64,000 nt of DNA from Neodontobutis hainanensis. Lineage: Eukaryota; Chordata; Actinopteri; Gobiiformes; Odontobutidae. A program made the translations under genes and the position numbers. Numbering within the stretch: position 1 is the stretch's first letter; each line of letters starts with the position of its first letter. The notes below the pieces were generated by a model. It was not told where the DNA came from. It saw only the letters and a list, made by a program, of their open reading frames with translations, and did not search any database. The stretch spans positions 1 to 64,000 of the forward strand of contig JALDNG010001334.1 in assembly GCA_024349245.1 (NCBI GenBank). The letters are read 5' to 3'. Below, one piece after another: positions 11,891-22,455 of the stretch.

Positions 11891-14596
11891 CTATTTTTTG
11901 TCTTCTTTTAAAAGTGTGCGGCGCTTGTATCTAAATGACTCTAATGTTCGCACAGGAATACCACGAGTCTGGCATTCCTTTAAGTAAACTTGATAGGCCT
12001 CTGTACTGTTTTTTTTTCTTTCAGTGGAGATGAGACCCATTTCCAACGAGGACCAGGGTGCTTTCGATGTAGTGGCGAGGCACATGCTGGGTACCACTGC
12101 ACCTGCAGTCCAGTCGATGGCATCCACATCTACCTCCTGGACGTCATCAACATCCTCGCTCTTTTCAGAGGACTCCTCTCTCTTCCGTTTTCCCAACAGT
12201 TGCAGGAGCAGGAGTCATACGGTAAGGTATGGTCTCATGCAGCTTCCACACAATGAACCCTGCCATTTTTGGCAGGGAATGGTTTGATAGAATGAGCAAC
12301 TGCTGCATTCTAGCCTGGCTCAACGGGAGATCCTGGACAATTTTCTTGAGCTCAAGGTATGAAATAAACTCCTTATTCATTAGCATGCCCACACAGCTAA
12401 TGAAGGTACACAATTTGAGCTGCTGCTCCTTTGTGAGGTTTTTAGGGAGTCTGTGAAAAACCTGAGCCATCCATGGCATGCCAAACAACTGATATCTCTC
12501 AACATGTTTGAAGTAGCTCAAGTTCCTCCGTACAATCTCCTCACAGACTAAGTTGTTCAATGAGCCTACTACAGCGGCTGGAGAGGGTTTGTCGGAGTCA
12601 CGCAGCAGCTGCACGTAGTGTACTCCATCCCAAAATACCTTTTTGGTTTCTGAAGTCCCTAAACTTTACTGCAGGAAAGAATTTCAGGCTCATTGCGTCA
12701 AAGCCAGCAATGAGGACCTCCTTCACTTCAAACCCACTACCACTGACCAGAGTCCTGGCACGACCAAAAGTGAGGGGGGCCGGGAATGAGTCCCGGGTGG
12801 ACAGACTGTGTAAAAGGTCTGAAAGGACCATTGAATCAATTAAGCGGCCTGGGGGTCTTTCACCTGAAAGGCCTCCAACAGGAAAACCCTCATTTCTTTG
12901 GAACAGGTCCTTCAACAGGACCATTATGAGGGCTTCCCCGACTACTGCCGGCTCAGCAGCCAGACTCTCTGAAAGGGGAAACAGCCTTTCTATCCTTTCT
13001 ATCTGGATACTATTACGTACCCAGTTCTGGAGTGGAGGTGGTACAACACCAGCACTGGCACCAGTGTGTGAGGCTCGCCCCATAAAACCCCGTCTGGATG
13101 TAAGGCTCATATTGTTCGACGTTGCAGCGCCGAGAGCCACAGTGAGCTGCACATCTAGTGGGCTGAGGGGCGACCATAGAATACTGTTTCCAGGATGAGC
13201 TCAATTTGGTATGTCGCCCATCCTGCACTATAGCCCCTACCATGACAAGTATTAAAAAAATTTTGAGGAGTCCAAGAAGGTGTCCCACACACTCATGGAG
13301 CACATTTCTTAGCCCCTCACCACTCTCCCCTCTGCTTGAATGGAAGCACCACCGGGTACTCCATAAAAAGCTTCATTAGGGCTTCTTTTGAAGAAATGAC
13401 CCGCGTTGAAAGTGAGTGGGAGTCCTGATTGTGGGTCAAGGGCCACCACCTGCTCAAGCCGACACCCAACCTGACACTTCATCTTCAGATGAAGGTCATC
13501 CAAGACTGAAATATATGCGTTGGCACGCAAACATTTCCTGGTTAGTGTTGTGATGAAATAGGCCCATGCACACAATTGTGCCACTAACAGGGTGTTTGAA
13601 CCACTGGTGCCCATGCAGGTGGGGTGTGGGAGTGTATACCTGGGCAAAATTAACATTTGGGTGTGCGAAAATGCGGCGGATTGGTGGCTCCACACCAATG
13701 TCTCTGCCATTTAATGAAGACTGCCAGTTTATTGCCTCGTGCATCCCTACAGCACTGAAACACACCCGTTTTGGCCCATCAGCTCCTGGAGACCCGCCCT
13801 GGACCACAAGATGTCAATTGTGGGGTCTTTGGCCATAAGCGTCACACCAGCATGAACCGACACACCCGGATGAATGCAGGATCAGCCACCTCTTCCAGAT
13901 CCACCTCAAAGGGGCTCTTCTGCCCAAGTTTAATTATTGAACGGACTACTCGGAAGTCCTCGTTAACGCTCATGTCATTAATGACCTCATCTAACAAACC
14001 AAAAGAAATATTTGATCCTGAGTGAGCATATTAAAATGGCTGAGGTCACTCAGTTGTGTTTTTGCCAAAGTTGGCCTACTCAGGTCATGTGGCTCCAGTG
14101 CACACAGCCGTCTCTTGAACTCAGCATTGATTGAGTTAAATAACTCCAAAGCCTTGACCTGGACAACAGCTGGCTCCCCCAGGGACGGGTCAGGGTTCCG
14201 CACTAATCTTGGCATGAAGGTGAGGCACAGGTGCCAGCCCTGGTCTGCCAAGCTCAATTCAACCCCCTGCATTGCCCTGATATTTTTAAGCATAACTGGG
14301 CTCATGCCACGCAAATCAAAATGTTTTCGGAAGTATGTGAAGTGTGATTTTAAGTGCATTTTTGTAAACTTTGGCAGTTTGACGTAGTGAACAAAAAGCC
14401 TAAGAGCAGCCAGCTTCTCCAGCTCGATTACAAGCCCATCAATATCAAACGTCGCATCCAACTCTCCACGGGGATCATCCACAATAGATCCATGGAATGG
14501 CATCATGGCATCTTGGGTAAGGAAAGCTGGCACGCTGCCACACTCATCCTTAACCCTAAGAAGGGTTTCAGTATTTATAATTGCTTGTGAAAGCAT
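11891..14596 (-). pseudogene. intronless gene of unknown function, copy 1 (frameshifted)
   Basis: I do not recognise this family. Four to six minus-strand open segments (13991-14596, about 13496-13807 with 13309-13710, 12598-13152, 12165-12614, 11891-12196) follow in order and could be one reading frame of about 900 codons broken by single-base indels. No convincing introns are seen. The proposed start is the ATG at 14594-14596, beginning MLSQAIINTE, about 190 nt downstream of a likely transcription start below the TATA box. Visible features are a stretch rich in His and Pro (QVYTPTPHLHGHQWFKHPV), a Lys/Arg-rich NLS-like patch with an acidic run near the end (MGKRKREESSEKSEDVDD) and a basic C-terminus (YKRRTLLKEDKK, stop at 11891). 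An A-rich tail follows (11806-11829). It is head-to-head with the SET-domain gene. A mobile-element or old viral origin is possible but unproven. Confidence 0.6.
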
Positions 14597-14639
14597 TTCA
14601 ATAAAGGTGTTGTGGTGTGTCAGTAATTGTGGTGTATGT

Positions 14640-14710
14640 GTGTGTATGTTATGTATTTTTAATAATGATAATAATATGTATAATAATAATATAATAATAA
14701 TATATATGTA
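14640..14710. repeat. AT-rich TAA/ATA microsatellite in the leader
   Basis: Imperfect ATA/TAA and TA repeats between the proposed transcription start and the ATG of the unknown gene. Copied in 62937-62985. Confidence 0.8.
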
Positions 14711-14811
14711 TATAGTTGTCTAGCAAAAAATCTCTCTGTCAATGTCTCTTGTAATTGTCTCAATGTCTCCTTCTCTCCAAGCACTTCTGAGCACTGAAAA
14801 ACTGCAGCCCC

Positions 14812-14819
14812 TATTTATA
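14812..14819 (-). promoter_or_regulatory. TATA box of the unknown gene, copy 1
   Basis: On the minus strand the sequence reads TATAAATA within GGGGCCACACC-side GC-rich DNA, about 215 nt upstream of the proposed ATG at 14596. A start about 30 nt downstream (near 14785) would give a leader of ~190 nt. The element is kept in copy 3 (63088-63095) and lost in the remnant at 25452. TATA identity is by consensus only. Confidence 0.5.
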
Positions 14820-16376
14820 CTGGGGCCACACCTCCTTTCTTAAAATGTAACTAAATCCCTAACCGCTCAAAAATTTGAAAAATGGAGGGAGGAGGAGGGG
14901 GGTGGGTTTTGACACCTCTCTGTTCTCTCCTTTTCTCTTTTCTAATGCTGTTTGAGCCTTGAAAAAAATAAATTGCAGTGCTATGACCAATGTATATAGT
15001 TTGCAGTGTGTTTTTATGTGTGGATATTATTAAAAAATATATATTTTGTCCCAAAACACTCATTTTGACTATTTTCATATGTAAACCTGCCAATTATTAT
15101 GGAATATTAATTTTAATATTAATTTTAATAACTAATATAGTGACATTGTGTGTTCCTCTAGGTGTAAGCTTACAGAAGAGCCCTCATTGCACTTTTTCCA
15201 AGTGTTAGTTTGATAAGATGAATAAATCATTTTAGTGGAATAAAGCGCCTAGATTAACCAACATTAAAACTAGTGTAAAATACTCATTTTTACAGATATT
15301 CTTTTCAAATTTGAAATGTGAGTAGTCATCTAGTAATTCTTTTGGCCCACAGTGTGTTTTAGTCCTCAACTACCTGCTGAAGCTATAGACACCTTTATTT
15401 TCACTAAATATTTTAGGCGAGCACACAAAAAGTTAATTTTTTGTGTGTTCCAAAGTGTATAAAATTTTCTCAGTAATACTTAGAGAGATTCTGACTGCTC
15501 TGAGTGAAACTAGAGATTGTTACCTTTACAAAGAGCCCACACTTGTAATTAAATTCCAGGGGGTTCAATAACAGCAATCCTTTTAATTTGGAGAGGTCCC
15601 ATTACACGCAATACAGCGAAAATGACCGAAAGTATGAACAGGTCTTTAAAACGAAGAGTCCCCATTTTTGGGGAGTTTGAGTAGTCCTAAACAAGACATT
15701 CACTATATGGGCATGCCGTACATCAAAATGCTCACGGAAACTCCTCTACACTATCATCAAGCCATTTCCAATGGGGGGGGGAAACCGAGCAGAGCTGGTG
15801 CTGCAGAGAGGACAGTGAACCACAGGCTGCGGCCAAGCAGACCGACCCAGAGACCGTACACACGAATTAAAAGACTAGCGCTTTCACGGAGGATATACAG
15901 TAATAATTTTTTTTCATTCATTCATTCATTCAGTCAAATTAAAATAAAAGGAGATCCACAGAAAAGTGACTCAGAGCTAACATGTAGGCTGTGGCAACAG
16001 TGAGTGTTTGTGTTATTGATATCTTTTAATAAACATTTTTAAAAATCTCTAAAATGAATTAATATAATACTGTAATTGTAAAAAAAAAAAATAACAAATC
16101 TTTTGTTTTGCCTAAGATGACCAGAGAAAGTGGCCGCCAACCTTAACCAGTCGCTGCAGGTGAGCAGGCAAAACAGGAGAAGCACAAGTGAGTTTGAATA
16201 CTGTGAAGCTTTTGTGTGTTTAGTTTAGTTTTATTCTTTATTTCTCAGGCACCATGTACAAATATATTAATCTCACAAGAAAAGATATGTTTTGTACAAG
16301 ATTTAGAACTTCAGGCTGTCTAGGAGTTGATTCCATTGTTTGATGGTTTGAAATGAAAAGTTGTGCAAAGGCAGAG
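14820..16376. other. shared spacer between the two divergent genes
   Basis: AT-rich sequence upstream of both the unknown gene (-) and the SET-domain gene (+). It is near-identical in copy 2 (from about 33304 to 34687) and copy 3 (to the window end). It includes ATTAATTTTAATATTAATTT repeats at about 15107, a short CATT microsatellite at 15915-15932, and a possible splice donor after CGCTGCAG at 16159 that might end a noncoding first exon. I see no supported gene here. Confidence 0.6.
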
Positions 16377-16606
16377 CATCTTTAAAAGGCGAGGAGACAA
16401 AATTGGAAAACTACAGACTGAATAGTTTGTTAAACGTGGACTACAAAATTTTGGCAAAAATACTAGCAAACTGGTTGAAAAGAGTCACAGGTAGATTGGT
16501 ATCACACATACAGGCATACAGCATACCAGGTAGAGACATTTCAGAAACAACATTATCCATTAAGTGCATTCTCGCACATGCACAACACAAAAGAAATAGA
16601 TGTCAG
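16377..16606 (+). mobile_element. LINE reverse-transcriptase fragment
   Basis: A ~230-bp piece of the same LINE family as at 38262, in the opposite orientation. It encodes KGEETKLENYRLNSLLNVDY, KILAKILANWLKR and QAYSIPGRDISETTLSIK, which match the RT N-terminal part of the long copy. It lies in the spacer upstream of the SET-domain gene and is copied with it at 34688-34916, so it predates that duplication. Confidence 0.85.
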
Positions 16607-16907
16607 CATGTTTATTGTTTGTTTATTTTTTGTTTATATACATGTTTATTCTCTCAGTCCCCATCAGACAGTGTGCATGACCTGAAGAAGACGAAAATAA
16701 GGTCGAAACGTCCAAGCGCACTGTCAATAAATATGCATGCAAACCTAACAACAGGGAGAAAAAAAATAAATAAAAATAAAGTAAAATAAAATATTAAAAC
16801 TGATTTGGTGTGATTTACTATATAGTGTATAGTGTAAAATTGATGCTTTGTCTTAGCTCAAATTGACATTATGATGTGATTCAGCCTAGATTTAATTTTG
16901 TGGGAAG

Positions 16908-17307
16908 ATGGAGGATGACAAAACTGTGAGCCCCGATGCTTCTTCGTCTACAAGGTAACAACACTAACAGTTGTACTGGCCAAAACCACAACCAATGTTT
17001 TAGTATTAGTATAATTGTGTTCAACACAACTACTACTACTACTATTATTATTACCAATTTTACCATGTACTATTTTTTTTTTTTTTGTTCTGTAGCTCTG
17101 CAGGTGGCAATGTGGGTCAAGAAAAGCCCAAACTTGTTCTCAAGGAAGCGTTAGAAAGAGCGACTGGGGACATGTTGTTTCTTCAGGAAGAGATGAAAAA
17201 AAAAAAAGAAATCTCTACCATTTGCTTGACAGATTTCAGGCATTACTGTCAAGCTTTGCTTATAACAGAGACCACTCTCAGTGGGAGGATTTCAAAATTG
17301 ACGGTGA

Positions 17308-17351
<44 letters not shown>

Positions 17352-19704
17352 TTGACAACATTTAAGTCTAACATTTTGTGGATAGTTTCTAAGCCAAATG
17401 CATTACATAATAGCACATGTAATGTACGCCTTAAGCACTATCGACTGTCCTAAGTGCCTAAACTTGTTTCATATTTACATTTTACATTTATTCATTTAGC
17501 AGACGCTTTTATCCAAAGCGACTTACATTGTTCTACAGTAATTACCAGTGTGGCCCAAGGACACAACGACAGTATGAACTGTGGGGAAAGTGGGAATCAT
17601 ACCAACTACCTTTGGTTTGAAAGACGACTGCTCTACCCACTGAGCTACCGCTTACAATATACATTTACAAGTGGCTTACAATCTATTTTCCTTTGTTATG
17701 TATTTATTTTTATTTGCTCATTTCTCAACACACATGTCTCCATCACTCAGGTTCAGGAGTGGCTGGGGCGTATCCTGGCCTGTCAACAGGATGCACACTA
17801 CAAGTTGGTGGACAGTCAGTGATGTTAACTGCTGCGACTGAACAGGTAATTAAAGTTTTTTTTTTTAATGTTTTGGTAATTATATTATGTGATACTTTTT
17901 ACTGAGGTCATTTAGTTGTCTCCAATACATGTTAATGGATAATTCTAATTTATTCATCAATTTTGCAATCTTTTCCAGGTGCTTCACAACTATTTTACAT
18001 TTTCACGGCACCTTGTTTGTCCTTCTCAGCTGTCAACTACACAAGGCAGTGACAACTTCTTCTTGTCAACAGCAGGGATGGAGTTGTCAAATTTCTGGGT
18101 TGACATGCAGCGTTTCAGCCAAAAGTATGTGGATATGCTTTTACACTAGACTTCACATTTATACGTTTAATGACTTACTGACTGACCTCCAGTGGTGAAA
18201 TTAATACTGGATTTGTGTACTCAAGTAAAAGTACAGCTACTTCACCAATTTGTTTAGCTCAAATATAAGTACAGTTTCAAAAATGTGTATTCCACAATGT
18301 GGAGTCACTCTCTTGGATGGGTTATTGGATCAATTAAAATCTTGTACATACTTGGTCCATGCTAAACATCAATTTAATAGGAAAGTAACGAGAAAGTACT
18401 TGTAAATGGTGTGCAATATATAGTGTATTTTTGTACCCTTAGTGTAAATCATTCACCCTATTCCACACACATTTGCACACACAACCCTAATCCAGACAGA
18501 GAGGGGGGCTGCCATACAGAGGGTGCTCAAAACCTCTACAGTCACACACATTCATACACCAGGCAAGTTGAAATGACTTGCCCCAAGACACAATGACAAC
18601 ATGAGAGCGGGAAATCTAACTGCTTACCCTCTGGTCATTAGACGCCTTCCTCTACCACTGAGCCACTGCACCTCCAGTGTAGGAAAGCGTGATGCCCTTA
18701 GCACACATGAGTCGGAGGGGACTGGTGTAGGGTCCAGGAGTGTTTTGGCCTGTCCTGTGTCCTGTCTGGATAAGTGTGTGAATTGATTGTTTGGTCTTTC
18801 TGTGTGTTATTGTGGTGTTTTGTTTTGTGTTCTATTGTTTAGATTGTATAGTAATATATTGTCATACAGTATGTTGTGATGACTGGGTGGGAGGGGATTG
18901 AAAATGTTAAAAAAATAATAAAATAAAAAAAGTGTAGCTTCATCCATCCCCTTTATGAACCATGCATCTGTGTCTGTACTGTTTATCCATATCTGTAACT
19001 GTTTATTGTTTATTTTAATTAATTACTTTCTAGCACTCCTGACTGCCAAATCTTTGTTTTGTAAAATTCTAGGTACACAGGGCTGGGCACAAGCTCTGGT
19101 TGCACCAAGGCACCAGTCAAAAGCCCTCTTGCATGGAGCCAGTTTTGCGCTGCTTTTCCTTTGGGTCTTAATTCACAGCCACCGACCAAGGCAGCGGCTG
19201 TCGAGGCTGGCTTCCACCAAGACTTCAAGCCTTTCTACAAAAAGTGGTTGCGGGTGCAGATGCAGATGCAAAGCCTCTGTTCTAGGTAGAGTATTGCTTG
19301 TTCTTATTAATTAATGCTACACAAAATGGGATGAAATCCACAATAGGGCAGGCCTAGTGTAGCTGTAGTGTACATGGGCTAGTCCAAACAGTATTGGCCA
19401 CTTGAGGTTTTATACAGCCTGTGTATTTTTCACACATCTTCAGCTGACGCCACAGACAGGAGAGGCAACTGCCCCACAAGTAATGCTGTTCAGCGTGTCC
19501 TTACTCGGGAAGGATGGGTGAGCAATGTGCCAAAGGTGCAGGAGATATTGAAGAGCTGGGCTCCACCTCCTTCGCCGGATCAATACAGTGCCTGGCTGGT
19601 CAAGACAGTGGCTGACCAAAGCTGGCTGGGTCTGGTGCTGCAGGACTTTGGGGTGAAGGGAAAGGTACAGTTAATAATTGCATGCACCTATTTCACGACG
19701 CACG

Positions 19705-19794
<90 letters not shown>

Positions 19795-20256
19795 TCCAAT
19801 TTTTTATAAAAAAAAAAAAAAATACTTACAAAATACTTCATAATTTTTAATAATTTCTTATTTTGTCCACAGGTGTGACTGTGACAGTGCCATTTAAAAG
19901 AGGTTCTGTCGTCTGTGACTATCACGGCAAAGTCCTGACAGCTGCTGAGGGGAAAGCAAAAGAACAATCAGGTTATTTGTTTTTCTTTAAAGACCTATGC
20001 CTGGATGCTACTGACTTTCCGTGCCCCTGCCACCCAGAAAAAGACACTTTTGGAAGGAGGATCAACCACTCACGAAAACGACCCAACATAAAGCCCCAGC
20101 TGATGTCCCTAGCTTTCCCTGAGGAGAGAGTTTTCAATGCTCTTCTATGCACTGCGTGATATAGAAGCTGGCGAAGAACTCCTCTGGGACTATGGTGTGA
20201 GGCGGGGTCTTTTGGAGGCGAAGGCCAAGACTTGGCGTGGATTGATCATTAAATAA
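16908..20256 (+). CDS. SET-domain (KMT5A-like) lysine methyltransferase gene, probably degenerate
   Basis: Proposed exons are 16908-16954, 17096-17303, 17751-17845, 17979-18124, 19073-19285, 19444-19664 and 19873-20256, each bounded by GT and AG. The first four introns are phase-consistent. The last exon is a SET domain: VCDYHGKVLTAAEG, GYLFFFKDLCLDAT, a Cys-rich PCPCHP, GRRINHSRKRPNIKPQL (cofactor-binding NHS motif) and DIEAGEELLWDYG. This order and spacing match KMT5A (SETD8-like) enzymes that monomethylate lysine, and the teleost KMT5A-like expansion. Defects: a 12-A run in exon 2 (copy 2 has 7) shifts the frame; the joins into exons 6 and 7 are out of phase by one base; one extra T near 20133 separates the NHS part from the DYG part. 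The stop is at 20254-20256, overlapping AATAAA. The N-terminal exons are of unknown function. Confidence 0.7.
17306..17349. repeat. (TA)n microsatellite in intron 2
   Basis: About 20 TA units immediately after the exon 2 donor. The counterpart in copy 2 (35609-35622) is much shorter, so the locus is length-variable. Confidence 0.95.
17462..17653 (-). mobile_element. tRNA-derived SINE in intron 2
   Basis: Read on the minus strand it begins with a tRNA-like head, GCGGTAGCTCAGTGGGTAGA (A box) and a B-box-like GGTATGATTCCC. It ends with a tail containing AAGTCGCTTTGGATAAAAGC and GTCTGCTAAATGAATAAATG, a tail widespread in teleost genomes. It lies in an intron of the SET-domain gene and is copied at 35745-35930. 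Confidence 0.8.
18125..19072. other. intron 4 of the SET-domain gene, repeat-bearing
   Basis: Noncoding sequence between exons 4 and 5. It contains the SINE at 18440-18676 and an A-rich run at 18905-18930. I see no other gene. Confidence 0.5.
18440..18676 (-). mobile_element. second tRNA-derived SINE
   Basis: On the minus strand the head reads GTGGCTCAGTGGTAGAGGAA (A box) followed by a degenerate B box near 18620. The body contains the fish-typical series of conserved blocks complementary to CACACACATTCATACACCAG and CTTGCCCCAAGACACAATGA. Confidence 0.7.
19707..19792. repeat. (CA)n microsatellite
   Basis: About 42 CA units in intron 6 of the SET-domain gene, followed by an A run at 19808-19822. 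Confidence 0.98.
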
Positions 20257-20413
20257 AATATCTTTTAATGTAATATAATGTGTGATAAAACATTTAAATA
20301 TTAAGAAAAATAAACAAAAGTTAGAATAGCAGATTACTATTGTTCTAATAATAATAATGATAATTATTATTATTATAGGTTCTGCCTCTGTCTCCTATTG
20401 GAGACAGGGTTAG

Positions 20414-21597
20414 ATTTTATTTTATTTTTTCTCTCTCTTTTATTTATCAAAAATACAAAACTATAAAAGAAATCTTTTTTTGTACAATCATTTTCAACAT
20501 CGATATTTTGAAACAAAGTCATATTTTTCTTGAATCATTTTCAACATAAATGTTTTTATAACAAACTCATGCTTTTCACAGATCTAGATCATTTTTGCTG
20601 ATCTCATTTTTGCTCTAGCAATGTCATTTTAGAGTTTACACATCAGAAAATGCCAGCTACCATTTTCTTTTCTATTTTTTGCATATATTTTCCTTTTAGC
20701 TTTTAAGACATTATATTTTCTCTCTTCTGTGTCCATTGCTTGGTTCATTGTAGATGACTACAGTTTAAAAATGTAAATCCAATGAAAGTGTTGTAGGCCT
20801 GAAAGTAGGCCAGAAAGCGGTCCTGCACATGGATGTTCAAGTGCATTAGATGTGTCCTTACTAGTCCTTTGTATATTGTCCAGTGGTCTCCTGTTCTTTT
20901 TTCGTGTAGGTGAATGTTCCTTACTATGAAGATGGTGTGTCTTGCTATTGCCAAGAGGAGGTTTATTGCATTTGTGTTGGTCCGTGGTTGTATTGGGGTT
21001 CCAAATAGAAGGGGCCATATTCCTTCTGGGTTTCTCCGTGCGTTGTTGGTGTGGGGAGTTTTAGATTCAGTCTCCGTGCCAAGAAATCCTCCACTCGGGT
21101 CCAGAAGTGCTCCGCGACTGGGCAGGTGGCTATGAGGTGTAGAATGTCTTCTGGTGATCCACTACACACTGGGCACTCTCTGCCGTACTCTGCAGGGTGA
21201 ATTTGGTGCAATTGTGTGCATGTGTATATTATTCTGTGTCTAATTTTGAAGTCAGTATTACTGACCGCTGGTGCTGTGTACCAATTATGTATTTTCGCCC
21301 AGATGGATGCAATGTCATGTGCCGGGAATTTATGTCTTAAAGACATTGCCCTAATTTGTTCTGAGGTAGATGGTACTACTTCTGCTTGCTGTCTTATTGC
21401 TGTCCAAGCTTCCCACACCTCCCTCTCAAAACACCCTAATTGGTTTCCCACATTTTTTTGTAGTGACTGGCATAGATTGTACCATCCGTACTCTGATATG
21501 TTTTTTATGCTTTTTCCCAGAAAATATTTCCATGGCGCCTTATTTGAGGTACTGAGCATTTTGCGCACTAGTTTTATTCTTAGTGCTTTGGCTTTTG
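20414..21597 (-). mobile_element. truncated LINE, copy c
   Basis: The 3' end is marked by TCTCTTTTATTTATCAAAAA near 20434, shared with copies a and g. The minus-strand frame 20963-21568 encodes WYTAPAVSNTDFKIRHRIIY and the zinc-binding motif ECPVCSGSPEDILHLIATCP (C-x2-C-x8-H-x4-C), then HFWTRVEDFLARRLNLKLPT. Relative to copy g, about 120 codons are missing between SEQIRAMSLR and FPAHDIASIW. The 5' end stops at about 21597, where a homeobox-like fragment begins. Confidence 0.85.
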
Positions 21598-22455
21598 TCT
21601 TCTCCAGTTTTCAAAGCCTGGGAGGCTTTCCCTTCTTGATGAAGTAGCGCATGTCGTTGAACCACTGACCCAAGCTGTAGCGGGGAACGCTGGTCAATAT
21701 TGTTGGGATATTGGTATTTGACAAATGCCAACTTCATCATCTCCAGCTGACTTGGCGTCCTCACTCTCCAGTTTATCCGAGAGGTGACTCTGTAGTTGTT
21801 TCTCACCCACTTTGGTTTTTGGATTGAAGACCCATCAGCAGTTACAGCAGAGCAGCGGGCTTTCCAGCGGTACCTAGCACGTGTCCCCAGGACCTTGGGT
21901 CGGCGAGATATGGCCAGGTCCGGGTCCCCATTGTAAGTCAATGGGGGCGTGCCGGAGGGGTGAAATTTGCCAAAGTGTTTCCCCGCCAAATCCGCTCCAG
22001 GGAAAGTGCTTAGGAGCGCGTTTCGGGCCATTTGGAGTCGACAGGACCCCCCTTTGAAAGTGTTTTTTTTTTTTTTTTTGCAATACCGGGCCGGCCTGAA
22101 GGTGGCGCTGTGGAGCGGGAGTGCTGGGAACGGGTGGAGGGCCACGCGGGGGTGTGGTGTGAGTGGGTCTGGTTAAGGTTAGGCCCTCGGCGGGCTCTTC
22201 GTCGAAGTCAGAGGGGAGGGTCAGAACTGGTTATAGGCTAGAGTCAGGTACATGGGCCGGGCACAGCCCCCGGGCAGAGGATCCATTGTCTTTAGCTCTT
22301 CTTCAAGGTTTTCTGTCAATAAAGACGTTTCCAAAGCTGTGACATGAGGCTGGAAAATGACTGATGGAACTTGAATTAGGTTTAGGGCTGAGGTAGAGTC
22401 ATGTCCCCGTGATGGGGGCAAGACAGGTGCACGTGGGTCACAGCCTAGTTCCAAG
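21598..22455 (-). pseudogene. homeobox-like gene fragment interrupted by a satellite monomer
   Basis: The minus strand outside the satellite insert encodes protein-like sequence on both sides. Upstream (22280-22454) it reads LIQVPSVIFQPHVTALETSL and TENLEEELK. Downstream (21601-21850) it reads KPKWVRNNYRVTSRINWRVR, then TPSQLEMMKLAFVKYQYP and, in another frame, LGQWFNDMRYFIKKGKASQA. The pattern of a QLE helix start, an aromatic/basic helix and WFxDxRY resembles an atypical homeodomain of the HOMEZ/ZHX kind. Frameshifts and the insert show it is not functional. Family assignment is tentative. Confidence 0.45.
21853..22279 (+). repeat. single dispersed short-form satellite monomer
   Basis: This is one short-form monomer, circularly permuted relative to the arrays (it begins GGGCTTTCCAGCGGTACCTA and ends with CACAGCCCCCGGGCA), with a 17-18 T run. 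It sits far from any array, inside the homeobox-like fragment. GCAGAG occurs at both edges (21847-21852 and 22274-22279) as a possible target-site duplication. Confidence 0.8.

Noticed and set aside
11891..14596. Assignment of the unknown gene to a herpesvirus capsid or other viral protein
   Set aside because: The intronless TATA-driven layout made me consider it, but no diagnostic motif was recognised.
15668..16003. 111-codon frame in the spacer
   Set aside because: Conserved between copies only because the copies are near-identical; no domain or splice support.
17462..17653. tRNA-like A and B boxes as a true tRNA gene
   Set aside because: The head is degenerate and continues into a typical SINE body and tail; no cloverleaf end.
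17751..18124. Tyrosine-recombinase domain in exons 3-4 of the SET gene
   Set aside because: Some fish KMT5A-like proteins seem to have such a region, but I could not see the catalytic Arg/His/Tyr set in these exons.
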